From contig NZ_CP090066.1 of NCBI RefSeq assembly GCF_021391535.1, forward strand, positions 3,299,501 through 3,363,500: 64,000 nucleotides of DNA. Direction: 5' to 3'. This stretch comes from Aurantimonas sp. HBX-1 (GTDB lineage Bacteria > Pseudomonadota > Alphaproteobacteria > Rhizobiales > Rhizobiaceae). Numbering within the stretch: the stretch's first letter is position 1; each line of letters begins with the position of its first letter. Below the pieces are notes generated by a model. That model worked only from the letters and a program-made list of their open reading frames with translations, had not been told where the DNA came from and searched no databases. Positions 53,552 to 61,710 of the stretch are shown piece after piece. A program made the position numbers and the translations under genes.

Positions 53552-54454
53552 GTGCCGACGCTTCCCATCCTCGACGCCGCCGCCACGGCGCCCGCCAAGG
53601 TCAATCTGGCGCTGCATGTCGTCGGCCAGCGCGCCGACGGCTACCATCTGCTGGAAAGCCTGGTGACCTTCGTCGCCGCGGCCGCCGACCGGGTGTCCGT
53701 GACCGCGGGCGGCGGCACGGACACGCTGGTCGTCGCAGGTCCCTACGCCGCCGCGGTACCGGGCGGCGCGGACAACATCCTGCTGCAGGCGGCGGCCTTC
53801 GCGCGGGCGCGCATGGCGGTGCTCGGGGAGATACTGCCGCCGGTCGCCATCCGCCTCGACAAGAACCTGCCTGTCGCCTCCGGCGTCGGTGGTGGTTCCG
53901 CGGATGCGGCGGCGCTGCTGCGCATCATCTCGGACGCCTGGCCGGCCGCACGCGGCGTCATCGCCGCCGAAGCCGTGGCGCTCGGCGCCGACGTGCCGAT
54001 GTGCCTGGCAGGCCGCCCTGCCCTCGTTTTCGGTGTCGGCGAGCAGGTCGAGCCGCTGGCAGATCTTCCCGACCTGCCGCTCCTGCTGGTCAATCCGGGC
54101 GTTCCCGTATCGACGCCGGCGGTCTTCCGAAACCTCACGAGCCGCTCGAACCCGAAGCTGCCGGCGCTGCCGCCGGAGGGTTTTCGGCACGCCGCGGCCG
54201 TTGCGGACTGGCTGGAGACGACCCGCAACGACCTCGCCGCGCCCGCCATCGCGATCGCCCCGGCGATCGAAGAGGTCACGGCCGAACTGCGTGATCGCGG
54301 CGCGCTGTTCGCGCGGATGTCCGGATCCGGCGCCACCGTCTTCGGCCTGTTCGCCGACCATGCGTCGCTGCAGCGGGCCCGGCTTGCCCTCATGGCGGCC
54401 CATCCCCGATGGTGGGTCTCGGACCCCGCCGACACGGAGCTGACTGCAGCATGA
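53552..54454 (+). CDS. ispE: 4-diphosphocytidyl-2-C-methyl-D-erythritol kinase
   Basis: IspE phosphorylates CDP-ME in the MEP pathway. The 300-residue GHMP kinase has AKVNLALHVVGQRADGYHLLESLV (substrate entry), the ATP loop LPVASGVGGGSADAAALLR, and ARMSGSGATVFGLF near the C-terminus. Start is GTG at 53552, giving the standard VPTLPILDAAATAPAKVNL start. It follows the TPR gene by 17 bases and overlaps moaB by four bases (ATGA), so all three are probably one transcript. Confidence 0.96.
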   Translation: MPTLPILDAAATAPAKVNLALHVVGQRADGYHLLESLVTFVAAAADRVSVTAGGGTDTLVVAGPYAAAVPGGADNILLQAAAFARARMAVLGEILPPVAIRLDKNLPVASGVGGGSADAAALLRIISDAWPAARGVIAAEAVALGADVPMCLAGRPALVFGVGEQVEPLADLPDLPLLLVNPGVPVSTPAVFRNLTSRSNPKLPALPPEGFRHAAAVADWLETTRNDLAAPAIAIAPAIEEVTAELRDRGALFARMSGSGATVFGLFADHASLQRARLALMAAHPRWWVSDPADTELTAA

Positions 54455-54996
54455 GCGACGAACGCGCCTTCATTCCGCTGGGGATCGCCATCCTCACCGT
54501 CTCCGACACGCGAGGCCTCGAGGACGACCGGTCGGGCGCGGTGCTGGTCGAGCGGCTGACCGCCAAGGGCCACCGCCTTGCCGACCGGCAGATCGTCACC
54601 GACGACGTCGCCGCGATCAGGCAGGTCGTCTCCGACTGGTGCAGCCGGGCGGACGTCGACGTGGTGATCACCACCGGCGGCACCGGCTTCACCGGCCGCG
54701 ACGTAACGCCGGAAGCGCTCGAGCCGCTTTTCGAGAAGCGCATGGACGGCTTCTCGGCGATCTTCCACCGGATCTCCTTCGACAAGATCGGCGTCTCGAC
54801 GATCCAGTCGCGGGCGACGGGCGGGGTCATCAACGCCACCTTCGTCTTCGCCCTGCCCGGCTCGCCCGGGGCCTGCCGCGACGGGTGGGACCACATCCTC
54901 GAGCCGCAGCTGGATTACCGGCACAAGCCCTGCAACTTCGTCGAGATCATGCCCCGGCTGGACGAGCATCTGCGCCGCGGCGGTCGCTCCGCCTGA
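54451..54996 (+). CDS. moaB: MoaB/MogA-type molybdopterin-binding protein
   Basis: A 181-residue member of the MoaB/MogA family, which adenylylates molybdopterin before molybdenum insertion. Family motifs include AILTVSDTRGLEDDRSG, VITTGGTGFTGRDVTPEAL and GVINATFVFALPGSPGACRDGW, with the conserved Asp/Gly sites. Whether it acts as MogA-like adenylyltransferase or has only binding activity is not certain. It overlaps ispE by four bases and ends convergently 16 bases from the next gene. No other molybdenum-cofactor genes are in the window. Confidence 0.93.
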   Translation: MSDERAFIPLGIAILTVSDTRGLEDDRSGAVLVERLTAKGHRLADRQIVTDDVAAIRQVVSDWCSRADVDVVITTGGTGFTGRDVTPEALEPLFEKRMDGFSAIFHRISFDKIGVSTIQSRATGGVINATFVFALPGSPGACRDGWDHILEPQLDYRHKPCNFVEIMPRLDEHLRRGGRSA

Positions 54997-55012
54997 CCCT
55001 TACGCCCGCGGC

Positions 55013-55549
55013 TCAGCGCCTTGCGCGACTGGCGGGCGCCGGGCGGATGTCGGCCGGCAGGGTCACCACGGCGAGCCCCCTTGCCATCGCCTCGAGACTC
55101 GAGGCTGTCCTGGCGCGTCCCACGGCCTGCGGCTTCGGCATGAGGAAACCTTCGGCGAGGGCGCCGCGGACCTGACGCAGCCGCTCGAAGAAGCCCGGCC
55201 TGTCCGCCCGCGACCGCGCAAAGCGCGCCGCCGGATTGCGGGGATTGCCGCGGGCAACCGCGTCGCCATGCTCGATCACCGCCTCGATCCAGCCCGGCTG
55301 CAGCCGCGCCCCCGGCTCGAGCAACAGCAGCCACTCCCCGCGCGCCGACGCGACCACGGTCCGCAGATCGGCCGGCGCCACGATGCGGCACCCGGCATGA
55401 TCGGCCACCTTGCGGCTTTCCGCCGACATCTGGCGATCGATCAGCACGACCTCGCGCACGACGCCCTCGACGGCGCCCGGCACCAGGGTCGCCAGCGTCG
55501 CCGCCACCCCCTGATCGTCCGCTCCGCATTCCATCAGCACCGTCAGCAT
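55013..55549 (-). CDS. Glycosyltransferase-like protein
   Basis: A 178-residue protein with a GT-A-like start (LTVLMECGADDQGVAATLATLVPGAVEGVVREVVLIDRQMSAES) and the segment WLLLLEPGARLQPGWIEAVIEHGDAV with an acidic-type loop, resembling family 2 glycosyltransferases, but short and without a clear catalytic DxD or the C-terminal acceptor domain. It may be a truncated or regulatory relative. The C-terminus is basic. ATG at 55549 chosen. It is convergent with moaB and divergent from the radical SAM gene. Confidence 0.7.
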   Translation of the reverse strand: MLTVLMECGADDQGVAATLATLVPGAVEGVVREVVLIDRQMSAESRKVADHAGCRIVAPADLRTVVASARGEWLLLLEPGARLQPGWIEAVIEHGDAVARGNPRNPAARFARSRADRPGFFERLRQVRGALAEGFLMPKPQAVGRARTASSLEAMARGLAVVTLPADIRPAPASRARR

Positions 55550-55671
55550 GACCCTCGATAGCCGAGCCCCGCGATCCTGGCCAGCCGCCTTTTTGTTCTT
55601 GTATTGTTCTCCTGCCGGTATTAGGTCTTTGTTCACAAGTCCACCGAGGTTCGAACCGGAAGGGTCAGGCC

Positions 55672-56829
55672 ATGCAGGACGTCAGCGTCGCGGATCGCGC
55701 CGCCTTCGCTTCGGCGAACGGCGTCGAGATCGCCAATCAGTTGATCGACGGATCGGGCCTTCGGGTCGACCGCTCGCGGCGGCGGGGCCGCGGCGCGGGG
55801 ATCAACCCGACCGGCCGCTACGAGCCCTTCGCCCGGGTCGCCTTCGACGACGGCTGGAACAGTCTCGAGGAACTGCCGCCGTTCAAGACCGAGGTGCAGG
55901 TCGAGGCGCCGAAGACCATCATCACCCGCAACAGCTCGCCGGACATCTCGTTCGACCGCTCGATCAATCCGTATCGGGGCTGCGAGCATGGCTGCGTCTA
56001 CTGCTTCGCGCGGCCGACCCACGCCTATATGGGCATGTCGCCGGGCCTCGACTTCGAATCGAAGCTGTTCGCCAAGCCGAACGCGGCCGAGCTCCTGGAG
56101 CGGGAACTGTCGAAGCCCGGCTACGAGGTTCGCTCGATCGCCATCGGCACCAATACCGACCCGTACCAGCCGGTGGAGAAGACCTGGCGGATCATGCGCG
56201 AGGTGCTGGAGGTACTAGAGGCGGCGAACCACCCGGTAGGCATCGTCACCAAGTCGGCGCTGGTGACGCGCGACATCGACATCCTGTCGCGCATGGCGGC
56301 CAAGGGCCTCGCCAAGGTGGCGCTTTCGGTGACGACGCTCGACCGCAGCCTGGCCCGGACGATGGAACCCCGGGCTGCGACGCCGGCAAAGCGTCTGGAG
56401 GCGGTCAAGGCGCTGAGCGAGGCCGGCATCCCGGCGATGGTGATGATGGCACCGATCATTCCGGGCCTCACCGATTCGGAAATCGAGCGGGTGCTCGATT
56501 CGGCGCAGTCCGCCGGCGCGCGGGAGGTCGGCTACGTGCTGCTGCGCCTGCCGCTGGAGGTCTCGCCGCTGTTCAAGGAATGGCTGCTGCGCCACTACCC
56601 CAACCGCTACCGCCACGTGCTGTCGCTGCTGCGATCGATGCGCGACGGCAAGGATTACGACGCGGAGTGGGGCAAGCGCATGCGCGGCACCGGGCCCTAT
56701 GCCTTCCAGATCCGGCGGCGCTTCGAGATGACCGCCCGCCGGCTGGGTCTCAACGAGGAGCGCACCAAGCTGCGCTGCGACCTGTTCACGCCGCCGCGGG
56801 GCACAGGCGTGCAACTCGCGCTGCTCTAG
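55672..56829 (+). CDS. PA0069-family radical SAM protein (SPL-like)
   Basis: A 385-residue radical SAM protein of the PA0069 family, which resembles spore photoproduct lyase. The 4Fe-4S motif is CEHGCVYC (Cys104, Cys108, Cys111) after the family sequence ISFDRSINPYRG; the second-half motifs ITKSALVTRDIDIL and SVTTLDRSLARTMEPRAATP are also present. The N-terminus includes a basic RSRRRGRGAG. The substrate is not known. The ATG at 55672 is the first one in the family alignment region. Upstream gap is 122 bp, shared with a divergent gene. Confidence 0.9.
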   Translation: MQDVSVADRAAFASANGVEIANQLIDGSGLRVDRSRRRGRGAGINPTGRYEPFARVAFDDGWNSLEELPPFKTEVQVEAPKTIITRNSSPDISFDRSINPYRGCEHGCVYCFARPTHAYMGMSPGLDFESKLFAKPNAAELLERELSKPGYEVRSIAIGTNTDPYQPVEKTWRIMREVLEVLEAANHPVGIVTKSALVTRDIDILSRMAAKGLAKVALSVTTLDRSLARTMEPRAATPAKRLEAVKALSEAGIPAMVMMAPIIPGLTDSEIERVLDSAQSAGAREVGYVLLRLPLEVSPLFKEWLLRHYPNRYRHVLSLLRSMRDGKDYDAEWGKRMRGTGPYAFQIRRRFEMTARRLGLNEERTKLRCDLFTPPRGTGVQLALL

Positions 56830-56951
56830 GCAGGCTGGCCTTCGACGTCTCGGCCGGACCGCCACCCCTGGTCCGGCCAGGGCTCGCCGATCTCACCCCG
56901 TGGTCGGCGAGGCTTGTGGAGAATCGGAGAATGCGCGAGTCTTGCCGCATC

Positions 56952-57629
56952 ATGGCTCGCCGTTCATCCGATTCTCCCGCTCTTCCAAAGGGCCCGGCCG
57001 CCGATACGGCTGGGCCCGACTATTCACGCGAAGCCGCGCTGCTCGGTTCGGGCGCGCGCTGCGTCGCCGGCATCGACGAGGCAGGGCGAGGGCCGCTCGC
57101 CGGCCCGGTGGTGGCGGCAGCGGTGATCCTCGACGCCGCCCGGCTGCCGCAGGGCCTCGACGATTCCAAGAAGATCGAGAGGGCCGAGCGCGAACGGCTG
57201 TTTGCCGAGATCGTCGCGACGGCGTGGGTCGGGATCGCTTCCGCCAGCGCCCGCGAGATCGACATACTTAACATTCGCGGCGCGACGCTGCTGGCGATGC
57301 GCCGGGCGCTGCATGCGCTGGGCGATCCGCCCTGCCACGTGCTGATCGACGGGCGCGACGTCCCGCCGCGGCTGCGCTGCCCCGGCACCGCGGTGATCGC
57401 CGGCGACGCCCTGAGCCTGTCGATCGCCGCCGCCTCGATCGTCGCCAAGGTCACCCGCGACCGGATGATGCAGCGCGCCTGCCCCACCTATGCCGGCTAC
57501 GGGTTTTCGCGGCATGTGGGCTATGCCACCGCCGAGCATCTCGCGGCGATCGCCCGTCTCGGCCCGTCGCCGCTGCATCGCATGAGCTTCCGGCCACTGC
57601 GCGCCGATCTGCTGGACGCGGCGGAGTAG
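56952..57629 (+). CDS. rnhB: Ribonuclease HII
   Basis: RNase HII removes ribonucleotides and RNA primers from RNA-DNA hybrids. The 225-residue protein has the signature GIDEAGRGPLAGPVVAAAVIL with the first catalytic acids, DSKKIERAERERLF, LIDGRDVPP and SIAAASIVAKVTRDRMM, and the C-terminal HRMSFRPLRADLL. Start at 56952 (MARRSSDSP) matches the family; an in-frame ATG at 56931 has a better Shine-Dalgarno sequence (GGAG) and would add seven residues. It ends convergently with the atp operon, with a terminator between. Confidence 0.95.
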   Translation: MARRSSDSPALPKGPAADTAGPDYSREAALLGSGARCVAGIDEAGRGPLAGPVVAAAVILDAARLPQGLDDSKKIERAERERLFAEIVATAWVGIASASAREIDILNIRGATLLAMRRALHALGDPPCHVLIDGRDVPPRLRCPGTAVIAGDALSLSIAAASIVAKVTRDRMMQRACPTYAGYGFSRHVGYATAEHLAAIARLGPSPLHRMSFRPLRADLLDAAE

Positions 57630-57719
57630 CGCACCCCTCGCCGACGCATCCGCGCAGTCGCACGAGGCCCGCGGATAATGCGACCTGCCTGCTCCCTGGA
57701 CCCGCCTCCCCAAACGAAA

Positions 57720-57741
57720 GAGGCTGCCTCTCGGCAGCCTC
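57720..57741 (-). terminator. Strong terminator at the end of the F0 atp operon
   Basis: A perfect 9-bp stem (GAGGCTGCC and GGCAGCCTC) with a four-base loop is followed on the minus strand by TTTCGTTT. It lies 46 bases after the atpF stop. The plus side has a weaker T run, so it probably serves mostly the leftward atp operon. Confidence 0.8.
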
Positions 57742-57786
57742 TGAAATTCGTCGATAGGAAGGGGCAGCCTGCGCTGCCCGCCGGTC

Positions 57787-58266
57787 TCAGTTCAGGTTCT
57801 GGCGGACGGCAGCGATCGATTCGCCGATGAACCGGCCACCCTCGGCCGCTTGGCGCTCGGCCAGGATCTTCGCGGCGGCCGCGACGGCGAGGTCGACGGC
57901 AGAGGCGCGCACCTCGGCGATGGCATCGGTCTCGGCCTGGGCGATCTTCGACTCGGCCATGGCGGTGCGACGGGCGATATATTCCTCGTTGCGCCGCTTG
58001 GCGTCCTCGAGCATCAGCGCGGCCTCGCGCTTGGCGGCGGCGAGGATGTCCTGCGCTTCCACCTCGGCTTCGCGACGGCGGCGCTGATATTCGGCCAGCT
58101 GCTGCTTGGCCTCTTCCTTCAGCTCGCGGGCTTCCTCGATTTCCTGGCGGATGCGCACGGCGCGATCGTCGAGGGTCTTGCCGACCTTCTGCGGCGCGCG
58201 GACGTACCAGACGATCGCGAGAAACAGGACGAGGCCGACAAAGGCCCAGAATGAATTGTCCATCAT
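57787..58266 (-). CDS. atpF: F0F1 ATP synthase subunit b
   Basis: The b subunit forms part of the peripheral stalk that holds F1 against F0. The 159-residue protein has one N-terminal membrane helix (SFWAFVGLVLFLAIVWYV) and a long charged coiled coil (DDRAVRIRQEIEEARELKEEAKQQLAEYQRRRREAEVEAQ). Two ATG codons are adjacent (MM); the second at 58263 is equally likely. It is the last gene of the F0 operon and lies seven bases after the b' gene. The F1 genes are not in this window. Confidence 0.96.
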   Translation of the reverse strand: MMDNSFWAFVGLVLFLAIVWYVRAPQKVGKTLDDRAVRIRQEIEEARELKEEAKQQLAEYQRRRREAEVEAQDILAAAKREAALMLEDAKRRNEEYIARRTAMAESKIAQAETDAIAEVRASAVDLAVAAAAKILAERQAAEGGRFIGESIAAVRQNLN

Positions 58267-58273
58267 GGCCGTG

Positions 58274-58873
58274 TCAGCTCCGAACCGCGTTGACGGCGCC
58301 GGCGATTTCCTCGCGCGGGGCCTCGATGCGCGCAACCTCGCGCAGGATCGCGTCGGTGGCGTCCTCGGCGATGGCTCCGACATCCTTCAGCGCCTCGCGC
58401 TTGATGTCGTCGATCCGCAACTGGGCGGCGCCGAGCCGGTCGTCCAGTTCGCCGTCGATGCGCTTGCGCTCGCTTTCGGCGTCGGACCGGGCCGACTCCT
58501 TGGCTTCGAGCGCGATCTTGTGGGCGCGGTCGCGGGCTTCGGCGAGTTCCTGCTCGTAAGCGGCCTGCGCCTCGTCGGCGTCGGCGCGCATGCGGTCGGC
58601 CGCCTCGAGATCGAGCGCGATGCGATCGCGGCGGTTCTCGAGAATGCCGGCGATCCGCGGCAGGATGACCTTCTTCAGGACGAGGTAGAAGATGCCGAAG
58701 GTGATCGCCAGCCAGAGCAGCTGCGATGGGAAATATTCCGTCTCGAATGGCGGGAAACCGCCTTCGTGACCTTCCTCGACATAGATTTCGCCATGCGTCG
58801 ACGGCGCCGGTGACGCCGGCGGAAGCAGGACGTCGGGCGATTCGGTCTGCGCGAAGGCTTGGCTAACGAACAT
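58274..58873 (-). CDS. atpG: F0F1 ATP synthase subunit b' (second b-type subunit)
   Basis: Alphaproteobacteria and phototrophs carry two different b-type stalk subunits; this is b'. The 199-residue protein has a short N-terminal Pro-rich segment (VLLPPASPAPSTHG), a membrane helix (QLLWLAITFGIFYLVLKKVIL) and a long coiled coil (RRDRIALDLEAADRMRADADEAQAAYEQELAEARDRAHKIA). ATG at 58873; a TTG five codons earlier is possible. It lies between atpE, across a strong hairpin, and atpF. Confidence 0.93.
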   Translation of the reverse strand: MFVSQAFAQTESPDVLLPPASPAPSTHGEIYVEEGHEGGFPPFETEYFPSQLLWLAITFGIFYLVLKKVILPRIAGILENRRDRIALDLEAADRMRADADEAQAAYEQELAEARDRAHKIALEAKESARSDAESERKRIDGELDDRLGAAQLRIDDIKREALKDVGAIAEDATDAILREVARIEAPREEIAGAVNAVRS

Positions 58874-58893
58874 CGAGGGCTCCGGCAAACGGA

Positions 58894-58916
58894 CCGGCGA
58901 CAGGGACTGTCGCCGG
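58894..58916 (-). other. Strong hairpin between atpE and the b' gene
   Basis: A perfect 10-bp stem (CCGGCGACAG and CTGTCGCCGG) with a three-base loop lies 26 bases after the atpE stop and 21 bases before the next start. It may stabilise the atpE message or cause partial termination, both known ways to raise expression of the multi-copy c subunit. Confidence 0.7.
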
Positions 58917-58942
58917 CCGGTTGGTCTTCAGTGACTGCTTGA

Positions 58943-59170
58943 TCAGACGGCGAAGAGCAGCAGGAGCGCGATCAGCAGCGAGAAGATGCCGAGCGCTTCC
59001 GTGACCGCGAAGCCGAAGATCAGGCGGCCGAACTGGCCGTCAGCGGCCGACGGGTTGCGCAGTGCGCCCGAGAGGTAGGCGGCGAACATGTTGCCGAGAC
59101 CGAGGGCGGTTCCGGCCATGCCGAAGCATGCGAGGCCGGCACCGATGTATCTTGCTGCTTCCGCGTCCAT
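58943..59170 (-). CDS. atpE: F0F1 ATP synthase subunit c
   Basis: The c subunit forms the rotor ring that carries protons. The 75-residue hairpin protein has two membrane helices (AARYIGAGLACFGMAGTALGLGNMFAAYL and RLIFGFAVTEALGIFSLLIALLLLFAV) joined by the polar loop SGALRNPSAADGQ. The essential proton-binding carboxylate is Glu58 in VTEALG. It lies between atpB and the b' gene, followed by a strong hairpin. Confidence 0.98.
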   Translation of the reverse strand: MDAEAARYIGAGLACFGMAGTALGLGNMFAAYLSGALRNPSAADGQFGRLIFGFAVTEALGIFSLLIALLLLFAV

Positions 59171-59247
59171 GTCAAACTCCTTTGAAATTTCGATTGCGGC
59201 GGGTTGTGGCGGCTGGACGGCCGCCCCTGGATTATCCTGGAGACGTC

Positions 59248-60006
59248 TTAGTGGCCTGGATGGATCGCGTCGTTGAGATACATGCAGGTCAGGACCGCGA
59301 AGACGTAGGCTTGCAACGCGGCGACCAGGAATTCGAGTGCCGTCAGAGCGACGGTCATGAAGAGCGGCAGGATCGCGCCGCCGATGCCGAGGGCGCCCAT
59401 GGCCGACATCGAAACGATGAAGCCCGAGAACACCTTCAGGGTGATGTGGCCCGCCAGCATGTTGGCGAAGAGACGAACCGAGAGCGAAACCGGCCGGGAC
59501 AGGAACGACACGACCTCGATGATCACCACCAGCGGCACCAGGATCGCCGGCACGCCGGAGGGCACGAACAGCTTGAAGAAGCCGAGGCCGTTCTTCTTGA
59601 TGCCGTAGACCACCACGACGCCGATCACCAGGAGCGCCAGCGCGAAGGTGACGATCAGATGGCTGGTCACGGTGAAGAAGTACGGCATCATCCCGAGCAG
59701 GTTGGCGACGAGGATGAACATGAACAGCGAGAACACGAAGGGGAAGAAGCGCATCCCCCCGGAGCCCGCGGCATCGCGCAGCATGTTCGCGATGAATTCG
59801 TAGGACAGCTCGGAGACCGACTGCATGCGGTTCGGCACCAGGCCGCGCCCGCGCGTCGAGTAATAGAGCAGCGCCGTCGTCAGCGCGACCGTGACCACCA
59901 TGAACAGGGCGGAATTGGTGAACGAGAAGTCCAGTCCGCCGATCTCGATCGGCACGATGCTGGAGATCACGAACTGGTGGATCGGATCGGTCGGGTTGGT
60001 CGCCAA
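59248..60006 (-). CDS. atpB: F0F1 ATP synthase subunit a
   Basis: Subunit a is the stator half of the proton channel. The 252-residue protein has ATNPTDPIHQFVISSIVPIEIGGLDFSFTNSALFM at the start, five or six membrane helices, and the conserved Arg in SLSVRLFANMLAGHITLKV that faces the c-ring Glu. The start is TTG at 60006, preceded by AAGGA at a good distance; the long upstream reading has no support. It lies between atpI (106-bp gap) and atpE. Confidence 0.96.
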   Translation of the reverse strand: MATNPTDPIHQFVISSIVPIEIGGLDFSFTNSALFMVVTVALTTALLYYSTRGRGLVPNRMQSVSELSYEFIANMLRDAAGSGGMRFFPFVFSLFMFILVANLLGMMPYFFTVTSHLIVTFALALLVIGVVVVYGIKKNGLGFFKLFVPSGVPAILVPLVVIIEVVSFLSRPVSLSVRLFANMLAGHITLKVFSGFIVSMSAMGALGIGGAILPLFMTVALTALEFLVAALQAYVFAVLTCMYLNDAIHPGH

Positions 60007-60112
60007 ACTCAGTGGTCCTTCGTCACATTCGCTACCCGGCGAGGGCCGCCCTGCCCAATAGCGTCCCGAACCCCGCTTCGCAACACCCCGCGCAAGACTT
60101 TGCTGCGGGCGC

Positions 60113-60496
60113 TCAATCCGGCGTGCCGGGGCTGCCTCCCGGGGGACCGCCGGCCGGGCCACTGCCGGAGGCGCCGCGGATGACGTTGAGGACGCCGGCG
60201 GCGAAGCCGATCATCAGGAAGATGATGAGCCCGAAGGGTGAGGTGCCGGCCAGCGTGTCGATCAGATAGCCGATCGCGGCGCCGACCAGGATGCCCGCGA
60301 CGAATTCGCTGGCGATCTTCAGCCCCTGCGCGACGCCCTGCATTCCCTGCGAGCGGTCCGCCGGCTCGCGGTTCTCGGGCAGCCGCTGCCGCTGCTCGGC
60401 GATTCGCCGGGCAAGCGCGGCCCGGCGGGCGGCCAGCGCCGCCTCGTCGACCGGCGGCAGCGTCGGGTCGGGATCGTTCGGTTGGTCGGCCGTCAT
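60113..60496 (-). CDS. atpI: ATP synthase accessory protein AtpI
   Basis: AtpI helps assemble the c ring. The 127-residue protein has a charged N-terminal part (LPPVDEAALAARRAALARRIAEQRQRLP) and two hydrophobic segments (ASEFVAGILVGAAIGYLIDTLA and FGLIIFLMIGFAAGVLNVI), then a Gly/Pro-rich tail. The ATG at 60496 gives the normal start. It is the first gene of the F0 operon. A candidate promoter lies 44 to 72 bases upstream. Confidence 0.88.
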   Translation of the reverse strand: MTADQPNDPDPTLPPVDEAALAARRAALARRIAEQRQRLPENREPADRSQGMQGVAQGLKIASEFVAGILVGAAIGYLIDTLAGTSPFGLIIFLMIGFAAGVLNVIRGASGSGPAGGPPGGSPGTPD

Positions 60497-60539
60497 CGTT
60501 TCGCCTCGCGCTGCCACCCGTATCGCATGGGCAGCGCGA

Positions 60540-60568
60540 CGCTAGGCACCCGGCGGGCCGGGCGTCAA
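60540..60568 (-). promoter_or_regulatory. Candidate promoter of the F0 atp operon
   Basis: On the minus strand, TTGACG (60563-60568) and CTAGCG (60540-60545) are separated by exactly 17 bases in the gap between the aldo/keto reductase stop and the atpI start. A close -35 and a moderate -10 match. Confidence 0.5.
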
Positions 60569-60611
60569 CAAGGCCGCGGACTGGTGGCGCCCGGCCCTGC
60601 CTCTGGATGCC

Positions 60612-61592
60612 TCAGCGAAAGCCGGCGACCGGGCGCGGCACGTAGGGCGCCTCCAGCGCCGCGATCTCCTCGGCCGTCAGATCGATCGCGAGCGCCGCCA
60701 CGGCGTCTTCCAGATGCTGCATCTTGGTGGCGCCGACGATCGGCGCAGCGACGCCCGGCTGCTGCCGTACCCAGGCGAGCGCGATCTGGGCGCGCGGGAC
60801 GCCGCGTGCCGCGGCGATGTCGCCGACCGCCTCGATCACGGCTTTGTCGGCCTCCTCATGCGCCTTGTAGAGAACCTTGCCGACCTCGTCGGTCTCGGTG
60901 CGGTTGGTGGCCTCGCCGAACGGCCGGGTCAGCCGGCCGCGCGCCAGCGGCGACCACGGGATGACCGCGATTCCCTCGTCGCGGCAGAGCGGCAGCATCT
61001 CGCGCTCCTCCTCGCGATAGAGCAGGTTGAGGTGGTTCTGCATGGTGACGAAGCGGGCCCAGCCGTGACGGTCAGACAGATGCAGGGCCTTGGCGAACTG
61101 CCAGGCATACATCGAGGACGCGCCGATATAGCGGGCCTTGCCGGCCTTCACCACGTCGTGCAGCGCCTCGAGCGTCTCCTCGATCGGCGTGCCGTAGTCC
61201 CAGCGGTGGATCTGGTAGAGGTCGACATAGTCGGTGCCGAGCCGCTTCAGGCTCTTGTCGATCTCGCTCATGATCGCCTTGCGTGACAGGCCGGCGCCGT
61301 TCGGCCCGTCATGCATGCGGGTGAACACCTTGGTGGCGATGACCAGCTCGTCGCGCCGGCCGAAATCCTTCAGCGCCCGCCCGACGATCTCCTCGCTGGT
61401 GCCGGCCGAATAGGCGTTGGCGGTGTCGAAGAAGTTGATGCCGAGTTCGATCGCGCGGCGGATGAAGGGGCGGCTCTCCTCTTCCGGCATCGACCACGGA
61501 TGGGTCCCGGCTTCCGGAACGCCGTAGCTCATGCAGCCGAGGCAGATGGGCGTCACGTCGAGGCCGGTGCGGCCGAGCTTGATCGTCTTCAT
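60612..61592 (-). CDS. Aldo/keto reductase
   Basis: A 326-residue NADPH-dependent oxidoreductase of the AKR superfamily. The TIM-barrel motifs are LGRTGLDVTPICLGCMSYG, GINFFDTANAYSAGTSEEIVGRALKDFGRRDELVIATK (with the Asp-Tyr-Lys catalytic residues), YVDLYQIHRWD and the cofactor-binding IVGATKMQHLEDAVAAL. The physiological substrate is not known. ATG at 61592 gives the typical MKTIKLGRTG start. It is between the ethanolamine permease gene and the atp operon, but no functional link is seen. Confidence 0.92.
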   Translation of the reverse strand: MKTIKLGRTGLDVTPICLGCMSYGVPEAGTHPWSMPEEESRPFIRRAIELGINFFDTANAYSAGTSEEIVGRALKDFGRRDELVIATKVFTRMHDGPNGAGLSRKAIMSEIDKSLKRLGTDYVDLYQIHRWDYGTPIEETLEALHDVVKAGKARYIGASSMYAWQFAKALHLSDRHGWARFVTMQNHLNLLYREEEREMLPLCRDEGIAVIPWSPLARGRLTRPFGEATNRTETDEVGKVLYKAHEEADKAVIEAVGDIAAARGVPRAQIALAWVRQQPGVAAPIVGATKMQHLEDAVAALAIDLTAEEIAALEAPYVPRPVAGFR

Positions 61593-61710
61593 GGCGGGCA
61601 TCCCTCGCGTCGTTGCAGCACGCGGGGACAGCGCCGCATGCGCGGCAGGGCAAGATAGTGACCCGCCGCGCGAGGGAAAGGCGGCGCCGCGTCGCCGCCG
61701 CCGCGGTGGG

